Positions 16,792-25,087 of a stretch of 58,515 nt of DNA are shown here, piece after piece. The stretch is from the NCBI RefSeq assembly GCF_003725415.1, contig NZ_RJQC01000006.1:1-58515 (forward strand), in the 5' to 3' direction. A program made the position numbers and the translations under genes. Origin of the DNA: Absicoccus porci (lineage in GTDB: Bacteria > Bacillota_I > Bacilli_A > Erysipelotrichales > Erysipelotrichaceae). Every line of letters begins with the position of its first letter. Within the stretch, counting starts at the first letter, position 1. The notes beneath the pieces were generated by a model that saw only the letters and a program-made list of their open reading frames with translations, had not been told where the DNA came from and did no database searches.

Positions 16792-17700
16792 ATGAGATCA
16801 GAAAAAGAAATGATGGATTTAGTACTTTCTTTAGCAGAACAGGATGAACGTATTCGAATTGTGACCCTTGAGGGGTCACGCGCAAATATTAATATACCTA
16901 AAGATGAATTTCAGGATTATGATATTACATATTTTGTAAGTGATATAGAACCGTTTATATCTAATGATGACTGGCTTAATCAATTTGGGAATATAATAAT
17001 GATGCAAAAGCCGGAGGATATGGAATTATTCCCACCTGAAGAAAAGGGATTTTCCTATCTTATGCTATTTGATGATTACAATAAAATTGATCTTACCTTA
17101 TTGCCCTTGGAAGAGTTAGATAATTACCTAAAGGGCGATAAATTAATAAAGGTTCTAATTGATAAAGATTGTAGAATTAAAAGGGACATAGTTCCGACTG
17201 ATATAGATTATCATGTAAGAAAGCCAAGCGCAAGGGAGTATGATGATTGCTGCAATGAATTTTGGAATGTAACACCTTATGTTATTAAAGGATTGTGCCG
17301 TAAGGAAATTTTATTTGCTATTGATCATTTTAATCAGATTGTTCGCCATGAGCTGCTGAGAATGATATCATGGAAGGTCGGCATCGAAACAGGCTTTAAA
17401 TTAAGTGTAGGCAAGAACTATAAGTTTATTGAAAGGTATATATCCGAGGATTTGTGGGAGAAACTTTTGTCCACCTACCGGATGGATTCCTATGAAAACA
17501 TATGGGAAGCATTATTTCTATGCCATCAATTGTTCAGGGCGGTATCCGGTGAGGTGGCGGAAAGGCTTCATTATGCCTATCCGGAGTATGATAGGAATAT
17601 AACAAAATATACCAGGGACATGTATAAAAAATACACTGGTAAAACCGGCTGCCTGGATAGCACATATGCCGCTGATATAGAAGAGAGGCGGGAACAGTGA
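16792..17700 (+). CDS. aadE: Aminoglycoside 6-nucleotidyltransferase ANT(6)-Ia type
   Basis: 302 residues, the full length of ANT(6)-Ia. It transfers AMP from ATP to the 6-hydroxyl of streptomycin. Nucleotidyltransferase motif near the N-terminus: VTLEGSRANINIPKDEFQDYDITYFV, where GSR and the spaced Asp residues bind nucleotide and metal; a later conserved block is FDDYNKIDLTLLP. Ribosome binding site GAGGAG. It overlaps sat4 by 4 nt (GTGA). Part of the classic aadE-sat4-aphA-3 unit; it looks intact. The call rests on recognition, not on a database search. Confidence 0.93.
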   Translation: MRSEKEMMDLVLSLAEQDERIRIVTLEGSRANINIPKDEFQDYDITYFVSDIEPFISNDDWLNQFGNIIMMQKPEDMELFPPEEKGFSYLMLFDDYNKIDLTLLPLEELDNYLKGDKLIKVLIDKDCRIKRDIVPTDIDYHVRKPSAREYDDCCNEFWNVTPYVIKGLCRKEILFAIDHFNQIVRHELLRMISWKVGIETGFKLSVGKNYKFIERYISEDLWEKLLSTYRMDSYENIWEALFLCHQLFRAVSGEVAERLHYAYPEYDRNITKYTRDMYKKYTGKTGCLDSTYAADIEERREQ

Positions 17701-18239
17701 TTACAGAAATGAAAGCAGGGCACCTGAAAGATATCGATAAACCCAGCGAACCATTTGAGGTGATAGGTAAGATTATACCGAGGTATGAAAACGAGAATTG
17801 GACCTTTACAGAATTACTCTATGAAGCGCCATATTTAAAAAGCTACCAAGACGAAGAGGATGAAGAGGATGAGGAGGCAGATTGCCTTGAATATATTGAC
17901 AATACTGATAAGATAATATATCTTTACTACCAAGACGATAAATGCGTCGGAAAAGTTAAACTGCGAAAAAATTGGAACCGGTACGCTTATATAGAAGATA
18001 TCGCCGTATGTAAGGATTTCAGGGGGCAAGGCATAGGCAGCGCGCTTATCAATATATCTATAGAATGGGCAAAGCATAAAAACTTGCATGGACTAATGCT
18101 TGAAACCCAGGACAATAACCTTATAGCTTGTAAATTCTATCATAATTGTGGTTTCAAAATCGGCTCCGTCGATACTATGTTATACGCCAACTTTGAAAAC
18201 AACTTTGAAAAAGCTGTTTTCTGGTATTTAAGGTTTTAG
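17697..18239 (+). CDS. sat4: Streptothricin N-acetyltransferase SAT-4
   Basis: 180 residues, GNAT fold. It acetylates streptothricin (nourseothricin). An unusually acidic loop (DEEDEEDEEADCLEY) is followed by the acetyl-CoA motif IEDIAVCKDFRGQGIGSALINISIEW and LMLETQDNNLIACKFYHNCGF. The GTG start overlaps the aadE stop, showing translational coupling. Length and sequence match what I know of SAT-4 from Tn5405-type clusters. Full-length and apparently functional. Confidence 0.92.
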   Translation: MITEMKAGHLKDIDKPSEPFEVIGKIIPRYENENWTFTELLYEAPYLKSYQDEEDEEDEEADCLEYIDNTDKIIYLYYQDDKCVGKVKLRKNWNRYAYIEDIAVCKDFRGQGIGSALINISIEWAKHKNLHGLMLETQDNNLIACKFYHNCGFKIGSVDTMLYANFENNFEKAVFWYLRF

Positions 18240-18331
18240 AATGCAAGGAACAGTGAATTGGAGTTCGTCTTGTTATAATTAGCTTCTTGGGGTATCTTTA
18301 AATACTGTAGAAAAGAGGAAGGAAATAATAA

Positions 18332-19126
18332 ATGGCTAAAATGAGAATATCACCGGAATTGAAAAAACTGATCGAAAAATACCGCTGCGTAAAAGATACG
18401 GAAGGAATGTCTCCTGCTAAGGTATATAAGCTGGTGGGAGAAAATGAAAACCTATATTTAAAAATGACGGACAGCCGGTATAAAGGGACCACCTATGATG
18501 TGGAACGGGAAAAGGACATGATGCTATGGCTGGAAGGAAAGCTGCCTGTTCCAAAGGTCCTGCACTTTGAACGGCATGATGGCTGGAGCAATCTGCTCAT
18601 GAGTGAGGCCGATGGCGTCCTTTGCTCGGAAGAGTATGAAGATGAACAAAGCCCTGAAAAGATTATCGAGCTGTATGCGGAGTGCATCAGGCTCTTTCAC
18701 TCCATCGACATATCGGATTGTCCCTATACGAATAGCTTAGACAGCCGCTTAGCCGAATTGGATTACTTACTGAATAACGATCTGGCCGATGTGGATTGCG
18801 AAAACTGGGAAGAAGACACTCCATTTAAAGATCCGCGCGAGCTGTATGATTTTTTAAAGACGGAAAAGCCCGAAGAGGAACTTGTCTTTTCCCACGGCGA
18901 CCTGGGAGACAGCAACATCTTTGTGAAAGATGGCAAAGTAAGTGGCTTTATTGATCTTGGGAGAAGCGGCAGGGCGGACAAGTGGTATGACATTGCCTTC
19001 TGCGTCCGATCGATCAGGGAGGATATCGGGGAAGAACAGTATGTCGAGCTATTTTTTGACTTACTGGGGATCAAGCCTGATTGGGAGAAAATAAAATATT
19101 ATATTTTACTGGATGAATTGTTTTAG
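18332..19126 (+). CDS. aphA-3: Aminoglycoside 3'-phosphotransferase APH(3')-IIIa
   Basis: 264 residues, exactly the family length. It phosphorylates the 3'-hydroxyl of kanamycin, neomycin and related drugs using ATP. Kinase features: Lys44 in NLYLKM and Glu60 for ATP positioning, catalytic loop VFSHGDLGDSNIF with Asp190, metal-binding FIDLGRSG, and the family C-terminal end YILLDELF. AGAGGAAGG before the ATG. It lies 92 nt after sat4 and is followed by a long hairpin terminator. Intact by all visible criteria. Confidence 0.96.
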   Translation: MAKMRISPELKKLIEKYRCVKDTEGMSPAKVYKLVGENENLYLKMTDSRYKGTTYDVEREKDMMLWLEGKLPVPKVLHFERHDGWSNLLMSEADGVLCSEEYEDEQSPEKIIELYAECIRLFHSIDISDCPYTNSLDSRLAELDYLLNNDLADVDCENWEEDTPFKDPRELYDFLKTEKPEEELVFSHGDLGDSNIFVKDGKVSGFIDLGRSGRADKWYDIAFCVRSIREDIGEEQYVELFFDLLGIKPDWEKIKYYILLDELF

Positions 19127-19135
19127 TACCTAGAT

Positions 19136-19180
19136 TTAGATGTCTAAAAAGCTTTAACTACAAGCTTTTTAGACATCTAA
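19136..19180 (+). terminator. Long hairpin terminator after aphA-3
   Basis: A perfect 19-bp stem (19136-19154 with 19162-19180; TTAGATGTCTAAAAAGCTT and its complement) around a 7-nt loop, followed by TCTTTTC. It ends the resistance transcript. A + strand U-tract is weak, but the stem is exceptionally strong. Confidence 0.75.
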
Positions 19181-19237
19181 TCTTTTCTGAAGTACATCCG
19201 CAACTGTCCATACTCTGATGTTTTATATCTTTTCTAA

Positions 19238-19537
19238 AAGTTCGCTAGTCATAATTCTCTTCAGTATAATGTTGACCGTTTTGCGAACGTGAGAAATGAT
19301 GGTAAAATATGCTTTGCTCATAACGGACAGATTGGTGGGTTTAAAAGCCAAAGTGTTATAGATAAGGTTTCACAATATGGTTGTGGGCTTCAAATTGTAA
19401 ATACTAAAATAAAAATCGGCGAGCTTGATTGTAATAGCCTTTTATATCTTGATGCACCTGATGTTGCAAATTATATGTACAATTTGATTGAGTATGCACT
19501 CTTAAGAGAAGAAGTTAGAACAGACAGTAGAAATTAA
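19238..19537 (+). pseudogene. Unrecognised coding remnant between resistance cluster and prophage
   Basis: An open frame from just after a stop at 19237 to 19537, about 99 codons. It contains KFASHNSLQYNVDRFANVRN, DGKICFAHNGQIGGF and APDVANYMYNLIEYALL. No good start or ribosome binding site: the first candidate is a GTG at 19289 without Shine-Dalgarno, in the middle of what looks like continuous protein sequence. It is therefore probably the C-terminal remnant of a larger gene. I do not recognise the family. Confidence 0.4.
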
Positions 19538-19572
19538 AACAACCCTCCCGGCTAATCATGGTCGAGAGGGTT
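19531..19572 (-). terminator. Terminator of the recombinase operon, probable prophage left end
   Basis: On the minus strand AACCCTC pairs with GAGGGTT (19572-19566 with 19547-19541), followed by GTTTTAATTT. It lies about 20 nt after the last recombinase gene. The loop contains CATGGTCGAG-like sequence, the same hexamer as the scar array at the island's right end. Confidence 0.6.
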
Positions 19573-19590
19573 TCGTGTATCTTGGGGGCC

Positions 19591-21156
19591 TTATCCTTCA
19601 ATATCAATTGTAAGTCCGGACTTGAGCTCCACTGTGAAGTGGTCCTCGAATACGGTAATCTGTTTGAGCCAGCGTTTTACCAAGGCTTCGTCGAACTCGG
19701 TGAGGGTGGCATCTTGGTCTTTGATGTAATCCTGCAATTCATTGATGCGTCCAATCTGTGCATCTCTGGCAGCAGTATCGACGGTGTTTTGCTGACGCTG
19801 TTCACGGAGCTTGAAAATTTCATCGGCAATCTCATCGTAGGCTTCCTTGTTATTGGCCTTTTTGAGCAGTTCCTTCTGAAGCTCCTGCAAGCGTTCGTCA
19901 ATGCCATCAGCGGTTGTTTGCTGCGCTTCCCGGATGACCTTGGCGATGTTTTGCTGCAGCTGTGCTTGGTACGTAGACTTATCTCCAAGGAGCTTGTTTA
20001 TCGCCTGAACTACTACATCTTCTAATATCGTCTCATTGACGGTTCTGGCATGGCATTCAAGGCCGGGTTCCAGTCTGCTGATGCAGCGCCAGACGATAGA
20101 TTTGCAGCCTCGGTTGTTCCAGTGAATTCTGCGGAACATCTCACCGCAGTCTCCGCAAACTACAATCTGAGCGAAGCAGTGGTTGCAGCTGTAGGAGCGC
20201 TTCTTGCCATTGGCACTGGTTTTGACAACGCGCCTGCGTACCAGTTCCTCCTGTACCTGCAGGTAGATGTCCTTTGGAATGATGGCTTCGTGGTTTCCTT
20301 CAACGTAGTATTGCGGAACGATGCCATTGTTCTTGACTCTGGTTTTGTTTAAGAAGTCTGTGGTGTAGGTCTTTTGTAGAAGGGCATCACCGATGTATTT
20401 CTCATTGGTGAGGATTTTCTTTACTGTGCTGGCCCACCACTTGGTTTTGCCTGCACCAGTCAGAATACCATCTTTTTCAAGTCCGGCAGCAATTTTATCC
20501 ATTGAGGAGCCTTCAAGGTACTCTCGGTAGATGCGCTTTACAACTTCAGCCTGTTCCGGGTCGATGATAAGGTTCCCATCAGCGTCTTTGGTATATCCCA
20601 GAAAGTGATTGTGATTGACCTGCACTTGGCCATTTTGGTAGCGGAACTGAAGTCCCAACTTTACGTTCTGGCTAAGGGATTGTGATTCCTGTTGGGCCAG
20701 CGATGCCATAATTGTAATCAGGACCTCGCCCTTGGCATCCATTGTGTTGATGGCTTCCTTTTCGAAGAATACCGGGATGTTCTTTTCTTTAAGCTGCCGG
20801 ATGTATTTCAGGCAGTCCAGTGTATTTCTGGCAAATCGGCTGATGGACTTTGTAATAATCATATCGATGTTTCCAGCTTCACATTCCTCAATCATGCGGT
20901 TGAATTCATCACGGTTCTTGGTGTTAGTGCCGGAGATACCATCATCCGCATAAATGCCCGCAAATTCCCATTCCGGGTTCTTTTGAATAAATTCTGTGTA
21001 GTGCTCAACCTGAGCTTCATAACTTGTAGCCTGCTCATCGCTGTCGGTACTAACGCGACAGTATGCTGCGACTCTAAGCTTTGGCTTTTCATTATCCCGC
21101 ATTCTGGCAGTGTTTCCGACTTGCCTTTTTGCAGGAATAACCATAACATTTCCCAT
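19591..21156 (-). CDS. Large serine recombinase (third gene of recombinase operon)
   Basis: 521 residues. N-terminal resolvase domain with catalytic Ser36 in [16 protein letters not shown], then [19 protein letters not shown] and [15 protein letters not shown]; a recombinase domain ([16 protein letters not shown]...[20 protein letters not shown]); a zinc ribbon (CGDCG...C...C); and a C-terminal coiled coil ([17 protein letters not shown]). Such enzymes integrate and excise phages and Tn4451-like elements through att sites. The start is the ATG at 21156, overlapping the upstream stop (TGATG). Followed by a terminator. Its division of labour with the other two genes is unknown. Confidence 0.9.
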   Translation of the reverse strand: MGNVMVIPAKRQVGNTARMRDNEKPKLRVAAYCRVSTDSDEQATSYEAQVEHYTEFIQKNPEWEFAGIYADDGISGTNTKNRDEFNRMIEECEAGNIDMIITKSISRFARNTLDCLKYIRQLKEKNIPVFFEKEAINTMDAKGEVLITIMASLAQQESQSLSQNVKLGLQFRYQNGQVQVNHNHFLGYTKDADGNLIIDPEQAEVVKRIYREYLEGSSMDKIAAGLEKDGILTGAGKTKWWASTVKKILTNEKYIGDALLQKTYTTDFLNKTRVKNNGIVPQYYVEGNHEAIIPKDIYLQVQEELVRRRVVKTSANGKKRSYSCNHCFAQIVVCGDCGEMFRRIHWNNRGCKSIVWRCISRLEPGLECHARTVNETILEDVVVQAINKLLGDKSTYQAQLQQNIAKVIREAQQTTADGIDERLQELQKELLKKANNKEAYDEIADEIFKLREQRQQNTVDTAARDAQIGRINELQDYIKDQDATLTEFDEALVKRWLKQITVFEDHFTVELKSGLTIDIEG

Positions 21157-21572
21157 CAAATAACCTCGCTTTCTATCAGACTGTACAAGTATTCTGCTTG
21201 CCTGATTTCATTGTCATAGTTTTGCGTAATGTCACCTAAGCGAAATGCAGTAGGTGGCTTTTTGGTGATTGGTGCTTGGTACTTATCATCGCGTCCAAGG
21301 TGAGCGGAGCGTTTGGCAATTTCAGCTTCTGCTGCATCGAATGTTTCTTTATTGATGATGGCAGGATAGAAGTCATCGCCAAGATAGTGCTTGTTGCGCA
21401 TGATTCGTTTTGCACCGGCGTGGAAGAGGTCAAGGCCAGCTTCCTTTGCTGCATTGGTAAGTGAGAGCCCATTTAAATAATTCTTGTAAATGGCTCGTAC
21501 CTGTGCAGCAGCTTCCTCGTCAATGACCGCCTTGCCATCCACGATTTTGTATCCGAGTGGTGTATGTCCCAT
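21156..21572 (-). CDS. Recombinase-domain protein lacking the catalytic resolvase domain
   Basis: 138 residues. It begins [20 protein letters not shown] and matches the middle recombinase domain of large serine recombinases ([51 protein letters not shown]), but has no N-terminal catalytic serine domain and no zinc ribbon. The ATG overlaps the stop of the upstream recombinase (TAATG), and its own stop overlaps the start of the downstream one (TGATG). That coupling argues for a real protein. It may be a DNA-binding accessory factor or directionality factor; this is inference. Confidence 0.8.
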   Translation of the reverse strand: MGHTPLGYKIVDGKAVIDEEAAAQVRAIYKNYLNGLSLTNAAKEAGLDLFHAGAKRIMRNKHYLGDDFYPAIINKETFDAAEAEIAKRSAHLGRDDKYQAPITKKPPTAFRLGDITQNYDNEIRQAEYLYSLIESEVI

Positions 21573-23131
21573 TAAATCATCTCCTTCAGCGTCAGACCGC
21601 ATTTCATCACAAAGCCGATTTCATTTCTGGAATAGACTTCAATGTGGTCGACGAATATTTCAAATAAGTTCTCATCGTATTCCTTCAGCATATCTTCGTG
21701 CTCACAGAAGTGAAGCAAGCGTTCTGTCTCATAAATCCTTGTGCTGGAGCCGGACATAAATTGATTAAGGACTTCAATATCCTGACGGTAGCCATCGGCC
21801 TGAGATAGCAGTGCATTGTTTTCCTGCGTGTAAAGAATCTGGTCAATATAGCCTTGTCCCATCAGCTTATGCAAGGTTTCTCGTTGCTCGGCATTCTGTT
21901 CCAGTAAGCTTTCCAGCTGCTGGATACGGAGAATGTTGGCGTCGTTTGAATTGTGCTTGCTGGCTTGAAGATAAGGTTTCAACACGAGGTTGTGACCGTA
22001 GATTAGCTTATTAAGAACTGTGGCAAAGGCGACCTTGATATCCTCATCTCTGATGAAGAGCATGGAACATTTATTTGTATCTTCTATGTGGGTATTGCAG
22101 CACCAAGCAGCGTATTTACCATAGGTGCTTGAGTGGATTCTTCTGCGAAAGGTATTCCCACACTCGTGGCAGATAATCTTTCCAGAAAATGCGTAGCGCT
22201 GTTGGTATTTGGGATTTCCCTTATCAATACCTTTTTCTGCAGCACGCTGTTCAATCAGGGCGGCAGCTGCTTCAAAGTCCTCATGGCTAATAATTGCTTC
22301 ATGGTGGTTGGCCATATAATACTGGTCCAGAACACCATCATTGGTATGGCGATTAAAGTTGTCGTCGGTGTAGGTCTTTTGGAAGATGCAATCTCCAGTG
22401 TATTTCTCGTTTGCGATAATGCCTCGGATGGTTGCCGGAGACCAGTGATTGCCTTTGCGTGCCGGGATATGCTCAGCATTAAGTTCTTTTGCGATAGCGT
22501 CAGTACCTTTGCCACCAAGCAAGGACGAAAAGATGCGCTTCACAACCTTGGCTTCTTCCGGGATGATTTCTAGAATTCCATCGGTGACACTGTAGCCATA
22601 AGGAACACATCCTAGCTTGTAGGTTCCGTTTTCAAATCGCTTCTTGATGGACCATTTATTGTTTTCAGCAATGGATGCTGATTCTCCCTCAGCCATTGAG
22701 CTTAAGATGGAAAGGAATAATTCACTCTCCATTGAGCCGGTGTTGATATTTTCCTTTTCGAAGAATACGGGAATGTTCAGGTTTAGAAGCGTTCTAACAA
22801 GCTCCAAACAATCTGTAGTATTTCTGGAAAAGCGGCTGATGGATTTGGTAATCACGAAGTCAATTTTCTTTGCCTTACAGTCTGCAATCATCTGCATGAG
22901 CATTGGTCGTTTATCTGCCTTGGTACCGGTGATGCCTTCATCAAAGTAAAGGCCGGCAAACTCCCAATCTTCACGAGATTGAATGTAGCTTTCATAGTGG
23001 CTTTTCTGTGTTTCCAAGCTTTCCAGCTGGGCATCAGATGCGGTCGATACTCGGCAGTAGGCTGCAACGCGTATCTTCTTTTTGACAGCTTTTGAAGGAT
23101 GGTTATTTTCAATTTTTGTGACCTTCTTCAT
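21572..23131 (-). CDS. Large serine recombinase (first gene of recombinase operon)
   Basis: 519 residues. The resolvase domain holds catalytic Ser29 ([15 protein letters not shown]), then FDEGITGTKADKRPMLMQMI and TKSISRFSRNTTDCLEL. The recombinase domain has GKGTDAIAKELNAEHIPARK and WSPATIRGIIANEKYTGDCIF; the zinc ribbon is ICHECGNTFRR...CCNTH...C; a coiled coil follows near LESLLEQNAEQRETLHKLM. The start has AGGAGGTGAAC upstream. It is only moderately similar to the 521-residue recombinase two genes on, so the pair is an old duplication, not a recent one. First gene in a three-gene coupled operon. Confidence 0.92.
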   Translation of the reverse strand: MKKVTKIENNHPSKAVKKKIRVAAYCRVSTASDAQLESLETQKSHYESYIQSREDWEFAGLYFDEGITGTKADKRPMLMQMIADCKAKKIDFVITKSISRFSRNTTDCLELVRTLLNLNIPVFFEKENINTGSMESELFLSILSSMAEGESASIAENNKWSIKKRFENGTYKLGCVPYGYSVTDGILEIIPEEAKVVKRIFSSLLGGKGTDAIAKELNAEHIPARKGNHWSPATIRGIIANEKYTGDCIFQKTYTDDNFNRHTNDGVLDQYYMANHHEAIISHEDFEAAAALIEQRAAEKGIDKGNPKYQQRYAFSGKIICHECGNTFRRRIHSSTYGKYAAWCCNTHIEDTNKCSMLFIRDEDIKVAFATVLNKLIYGHNLVLKPYLQASKHNSNDANILRIQQLESLLEQNAEQRETLHKLMGQGYIDQILYTQENNALLSQADGYRQDIEVLNQFMSGSSTRIYETERLLHFCEHEDMLKEYDENLFEIFVDHIEVYSRNEIGFVMKCGLTLKEMI

Positions 23132-23150
23132 GGTAGTTCACCTCCTTTGT

Positions 23151-23191
23151 CAGTGTATATACATCACTCTAAACACTGTAATTATCAAGTA
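23151..23191 (-). repeat. Partial copy of a repeated promoter-like element upstream of the recombinase operon
   Basis: On the minus strand: TTGATA, then ...TTTAGAGTGATGTATA, just before the recombinase ribosome binding site. The core TTTAGAGTGAT recurs in the same orientation before two other phage genes (42,750-42,792 and 43,502-43,543). TTGATA and GATGTA are 17 bp apart, as in a sigma-A promoter. Confidence 0.5.
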
Positions 23192-23427
23192 ATTTTGGGC
23201 ATAATCTCGGCCAAGAATGGGGAGAATGTGTCGCGGTTTATCTGCGTTAATTTGTTGAATTCCGACAAGGAAATAAGTCCATCAGAGAGCATCTTTTCTG
23301 CCACTTTCTGTGCCATGAAGTAATCATAATCCTGCTGAATATCTTTATTCGTGATAGGCTTTGGCGAAGCCTTTAGATGTTCTGCAATATCCGTCATTTG
23401 CAATACGGTTTTTGTTTCTGCCTGCAT
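23185..23427 (-). CDS. Small conserved prophage protein upstream of the serine recombinases (SHOCT-like)
   Basis: 80 residues. It contains MTDIAEHLKASPKPITNKDIQQDYDYF and ends KMLSDGLISLSEFNKLTQINRDTFSPFLAEIMP, a short oligomerisation-type C-terminal helix-pair like SHOCT domains. The ATG at 23427 has GGAGGTG upstream; a longer reading to 23466 has none. It lies 53 nt before the first recombinase across the repeat element. Similar small genes often precede this type of recombinase; a role in integration or excision control is inferred. Confidence 0.65.
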   Translation of the reverse strand: MQAETKTVLQMTDIAEHLKASPKPITNKDIQQDYDYFMAQKVAEKMLSDGLISLSEFNKLTQINRDTFSPFLAEIMPKIT

Positions 23428-23459
23428 AAGGGCACCTCCAGTTCTAAAAAGTTCTTCAC

Positions 23460-23503
23460 TTTCCACTGGAGATGAGGAGCCATTTTGAGCGGATAAATTT
23501 TTT
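23460..23503 (+). repeat. Copy A of a ~42-bp direct repeat (prophage left part)
   Basis: TTTCCACTGGAGATGA, seven variable bases, then TTTTGAGCGGATAAATTTT. The same arrangement occurs at 51,984-52,026 in the same orientation. Here it lies between the small SHOCT-like gene and the 98-bp inverted element. Confidence 0.7.
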
Positions 23504-23504
23504 A

Positions 23505-23602
23505 AATGACAAGGTGTATCAAGGTGTATATATAAACTTTCCTATAGGCAATAAAAATATAGATATATAAAAGTTAGGAAAATACCATTGATACACCTTG
23601 CA
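23505..23602 (+). repeat. 98-bp quasi-palindromic element, copy 1
   Basis: It begins AATGACAAGGTGTATCAAGG and ends TACCATTGATACACCTTGCA, so its ends are inverted repeats of each other (CAAGGTGTATC / GATACACCTTG); the AAGGTGTAT unit occurs twice in tandem at the left end. The centre is AT-rich. The reverse complement of 48,888-48,985 matches it at roughly nine of ten positions over the whole 98 bases. It sits between the endolysin gene and the SHOCT-like gene. Confidence 0.85.
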
Positions 23603-23654
23603 GGCAAAAAGAAAAAGGGCCTACAAGGACGTAAATCCTCATAGACCCTGATGG

Positions 23655-24599
23655 TTATCCAAGTAATGCATTGACTCTTGCCTGTACGGCCTCGTAATCA
23701 TATCCGGCAGCAGTAAGGCGGTCCTTTCTGTCGGCACCATTGCCCCAGTCACCACGGATGACCTCACGCGCGATTTCATCAATGGATTTCTTTGTCGGAG
23801 CAGAAGATGCAGCAGTTCCTGACTTGGTTGTGACGAATGCATCAAAACTAGCACTCTTAAGTTTTGCCATCATGCTATCGGCATTGGCTTTCTGGCGGTA
23901 TGCACCGACCTGTATCTTATACATTCCATCAACCTGAACCATATAAGTATCAAAGCCTGCTGCCTTCACGCGATTAAGCTGTGCTTCGGCATTGGCCTTA
24001 TTCTTATAAGCACCGACCTGCACACGGTAAAGATTGTCTGCAGTAGGAGAAGTGCTGCCACCAAGATTTGCAGTAACCTTTGTAGCCAAGTCTCCAAGAC
24101 GAGCATAGAGCCAGTTTCCGGGACAGGATTTATTGGAAAACCATCTGTGCACGGTGATAATCATTTCATCTGCAGCAGGATTGTAATTTAAGGACTTGTC
24201 CTTATCAGCAAACCATAAGAGTTTCTTCTTGCCATAACGCTTGCAGATGTCAGTGCAAAGATTGATGAGTGAAGCATAGACTTTGTCATTCATTGCGTAT
24301 GGTTCTGTTGTATCAGATGCGCATTCGATGGTGATAGCACGCTGGTCGTTAGCATTAGAAGAAGAGCACCAAGAACGGTTCTTTTCCTCGACGCAAAGAG
24401 AGATGCGTCCATCCGTGCCAATACCATAATTGCAGCTGGCTTCCCTTGATGGGCTGGTAAAGCAGCCACAGATGCTTTCGCAGGAAAGCTGACCTACAAC
24501 GCAGTGTGGCGTAATACGGTCAATGCTGTGCGTTCTCTGCCCGGAATGGTTTGGGCTAAGCTGTGTGTAAGAGATTAAAGAGCTGTTTGTATATCCCAT
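23655..24599 (-). CDS. Phage endolysin: N-acetylmuramoyl-L-alanine amidase with SPOR and CW_7 domains
   Basis: 314 residues. Residues 1-165 form an Amidase_2 (T7 lysozyme-like) domain: zinc ligand His32 in RITPHCVV, and a later His...Cys pair in VHRWFSNKSCPGNWL. Two SPOR-like units follow at 191-256 (YRVQVGAYKNKANAEAQL and YKIQVGAYRQKANADSMM), and a CW_7 wall-binding domain at 272-314 (SIDEIAREVIRGDWGNGADR). The amidase cuts the bond between muramic acid and stem peptide; the other two anchor it to the wall. It follows the holin gene by 2 nt, the normal lysis cassette. Confidence 0.93.
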   Translation of the reverse strand: MGYTNSSLISYTQLSPNHSGQRTHSIDRITPHCVVGQLSCESICGCFTSPSREASCNYGIGTDGRISLCVEEKNRSWCSSSNANDQRAITIECASDTTEPYAMNDKVYASLINLCTDICKRYGKKKLLWFADKDKSLNYNPAADEMIITVHRWFSNKSCPGNWLYARLGDLATKVTANLGGSTSPTADNLYRVQVGAYKNKANAEAQLNRVKAAGFDTYMVQVDGMYKIQVGAYRQKANADSMMAKLKSASFDAFVTTKSGTAASSAPTKKSIDEIAREVIRGDWGNGADRKDRLTAAGYDYEAVQARVNALLG

Positions 24600-24601
24600 A
24601 T

Positions 24602-25015
24602 TTATTCATCCTCACTTTCTGAGCGGTCATGTAACTGCTCTAATACGATTTTGATTTTCTCCGGAACTGGTAGTCCGAGATGTGCTGCATTTTCCAAAAG
24701 GGATACACCTTCATTGGAAATGTAGAAGAAGATGACAGCGGTACGAAGAATGCTTCCGGTACCGATAACCTGTACATCCAGAATGTTGGCAATACCCACC
24801 AGTAAGAAGATGAGTACCTTGCGGCAGATGCCTTTGAATCCGACTTCGCTGGATAAGGTGTGGTCGGCAATGGCACACATGACACCTGTGATGTAGTCGA
24901 TAACGACAAAGGCTAAGAGCGCATAAAGCAGGCCATCACAGCCGCCTAAGAAGTAGCCGAGCCAGCCTCCGATGCCAGCAAATAGAACTTGAATTGTGTT
25001 CCAAAATTCCTTCAT
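24602..25015 (-). CDS. Phage holin (toxin secretion/phage lysis holin family)
   Basis: 137 residues with about three to four hydrophobic segments: IQVLFAGIGGWLGYFLGG, LLYALLAFVVIDYITGVMCA, VLIFLLVGIANILDVQVIG and TAVIFFYISNEGVSLLENA, then a charged tail. The DYITGV and ISNEGVSLLENAA motifs are typical of phage_holin_4_1/TcdE-like holins. It forms the membrane hole that lets the endolysin reach the wall. The ATG at 25015 has CGGAGGAATT upstream, so the longer reading to 25081 is not used. Confidence 0.92.
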   Translation of the reverse strand: MKEFWNTIQVLFAGIGGWLGYFLGGCDGLLYALLAFVVIDYITGVMCAIADHTLSSEVGFKGICRKVLIFLLVGIANILDVQVIGTGSILRTAVIFFYISNEGVSLLENAAHLGLPVPEKIKIVLEQLHDRSESEDE

Positions 25016-25087
25016 GATAAATTCCTCCGTTTCTAAAAATTTGTATGAAAAAAGCACCTCCGAAGAGATGCTTGATTCCAAATTGAT

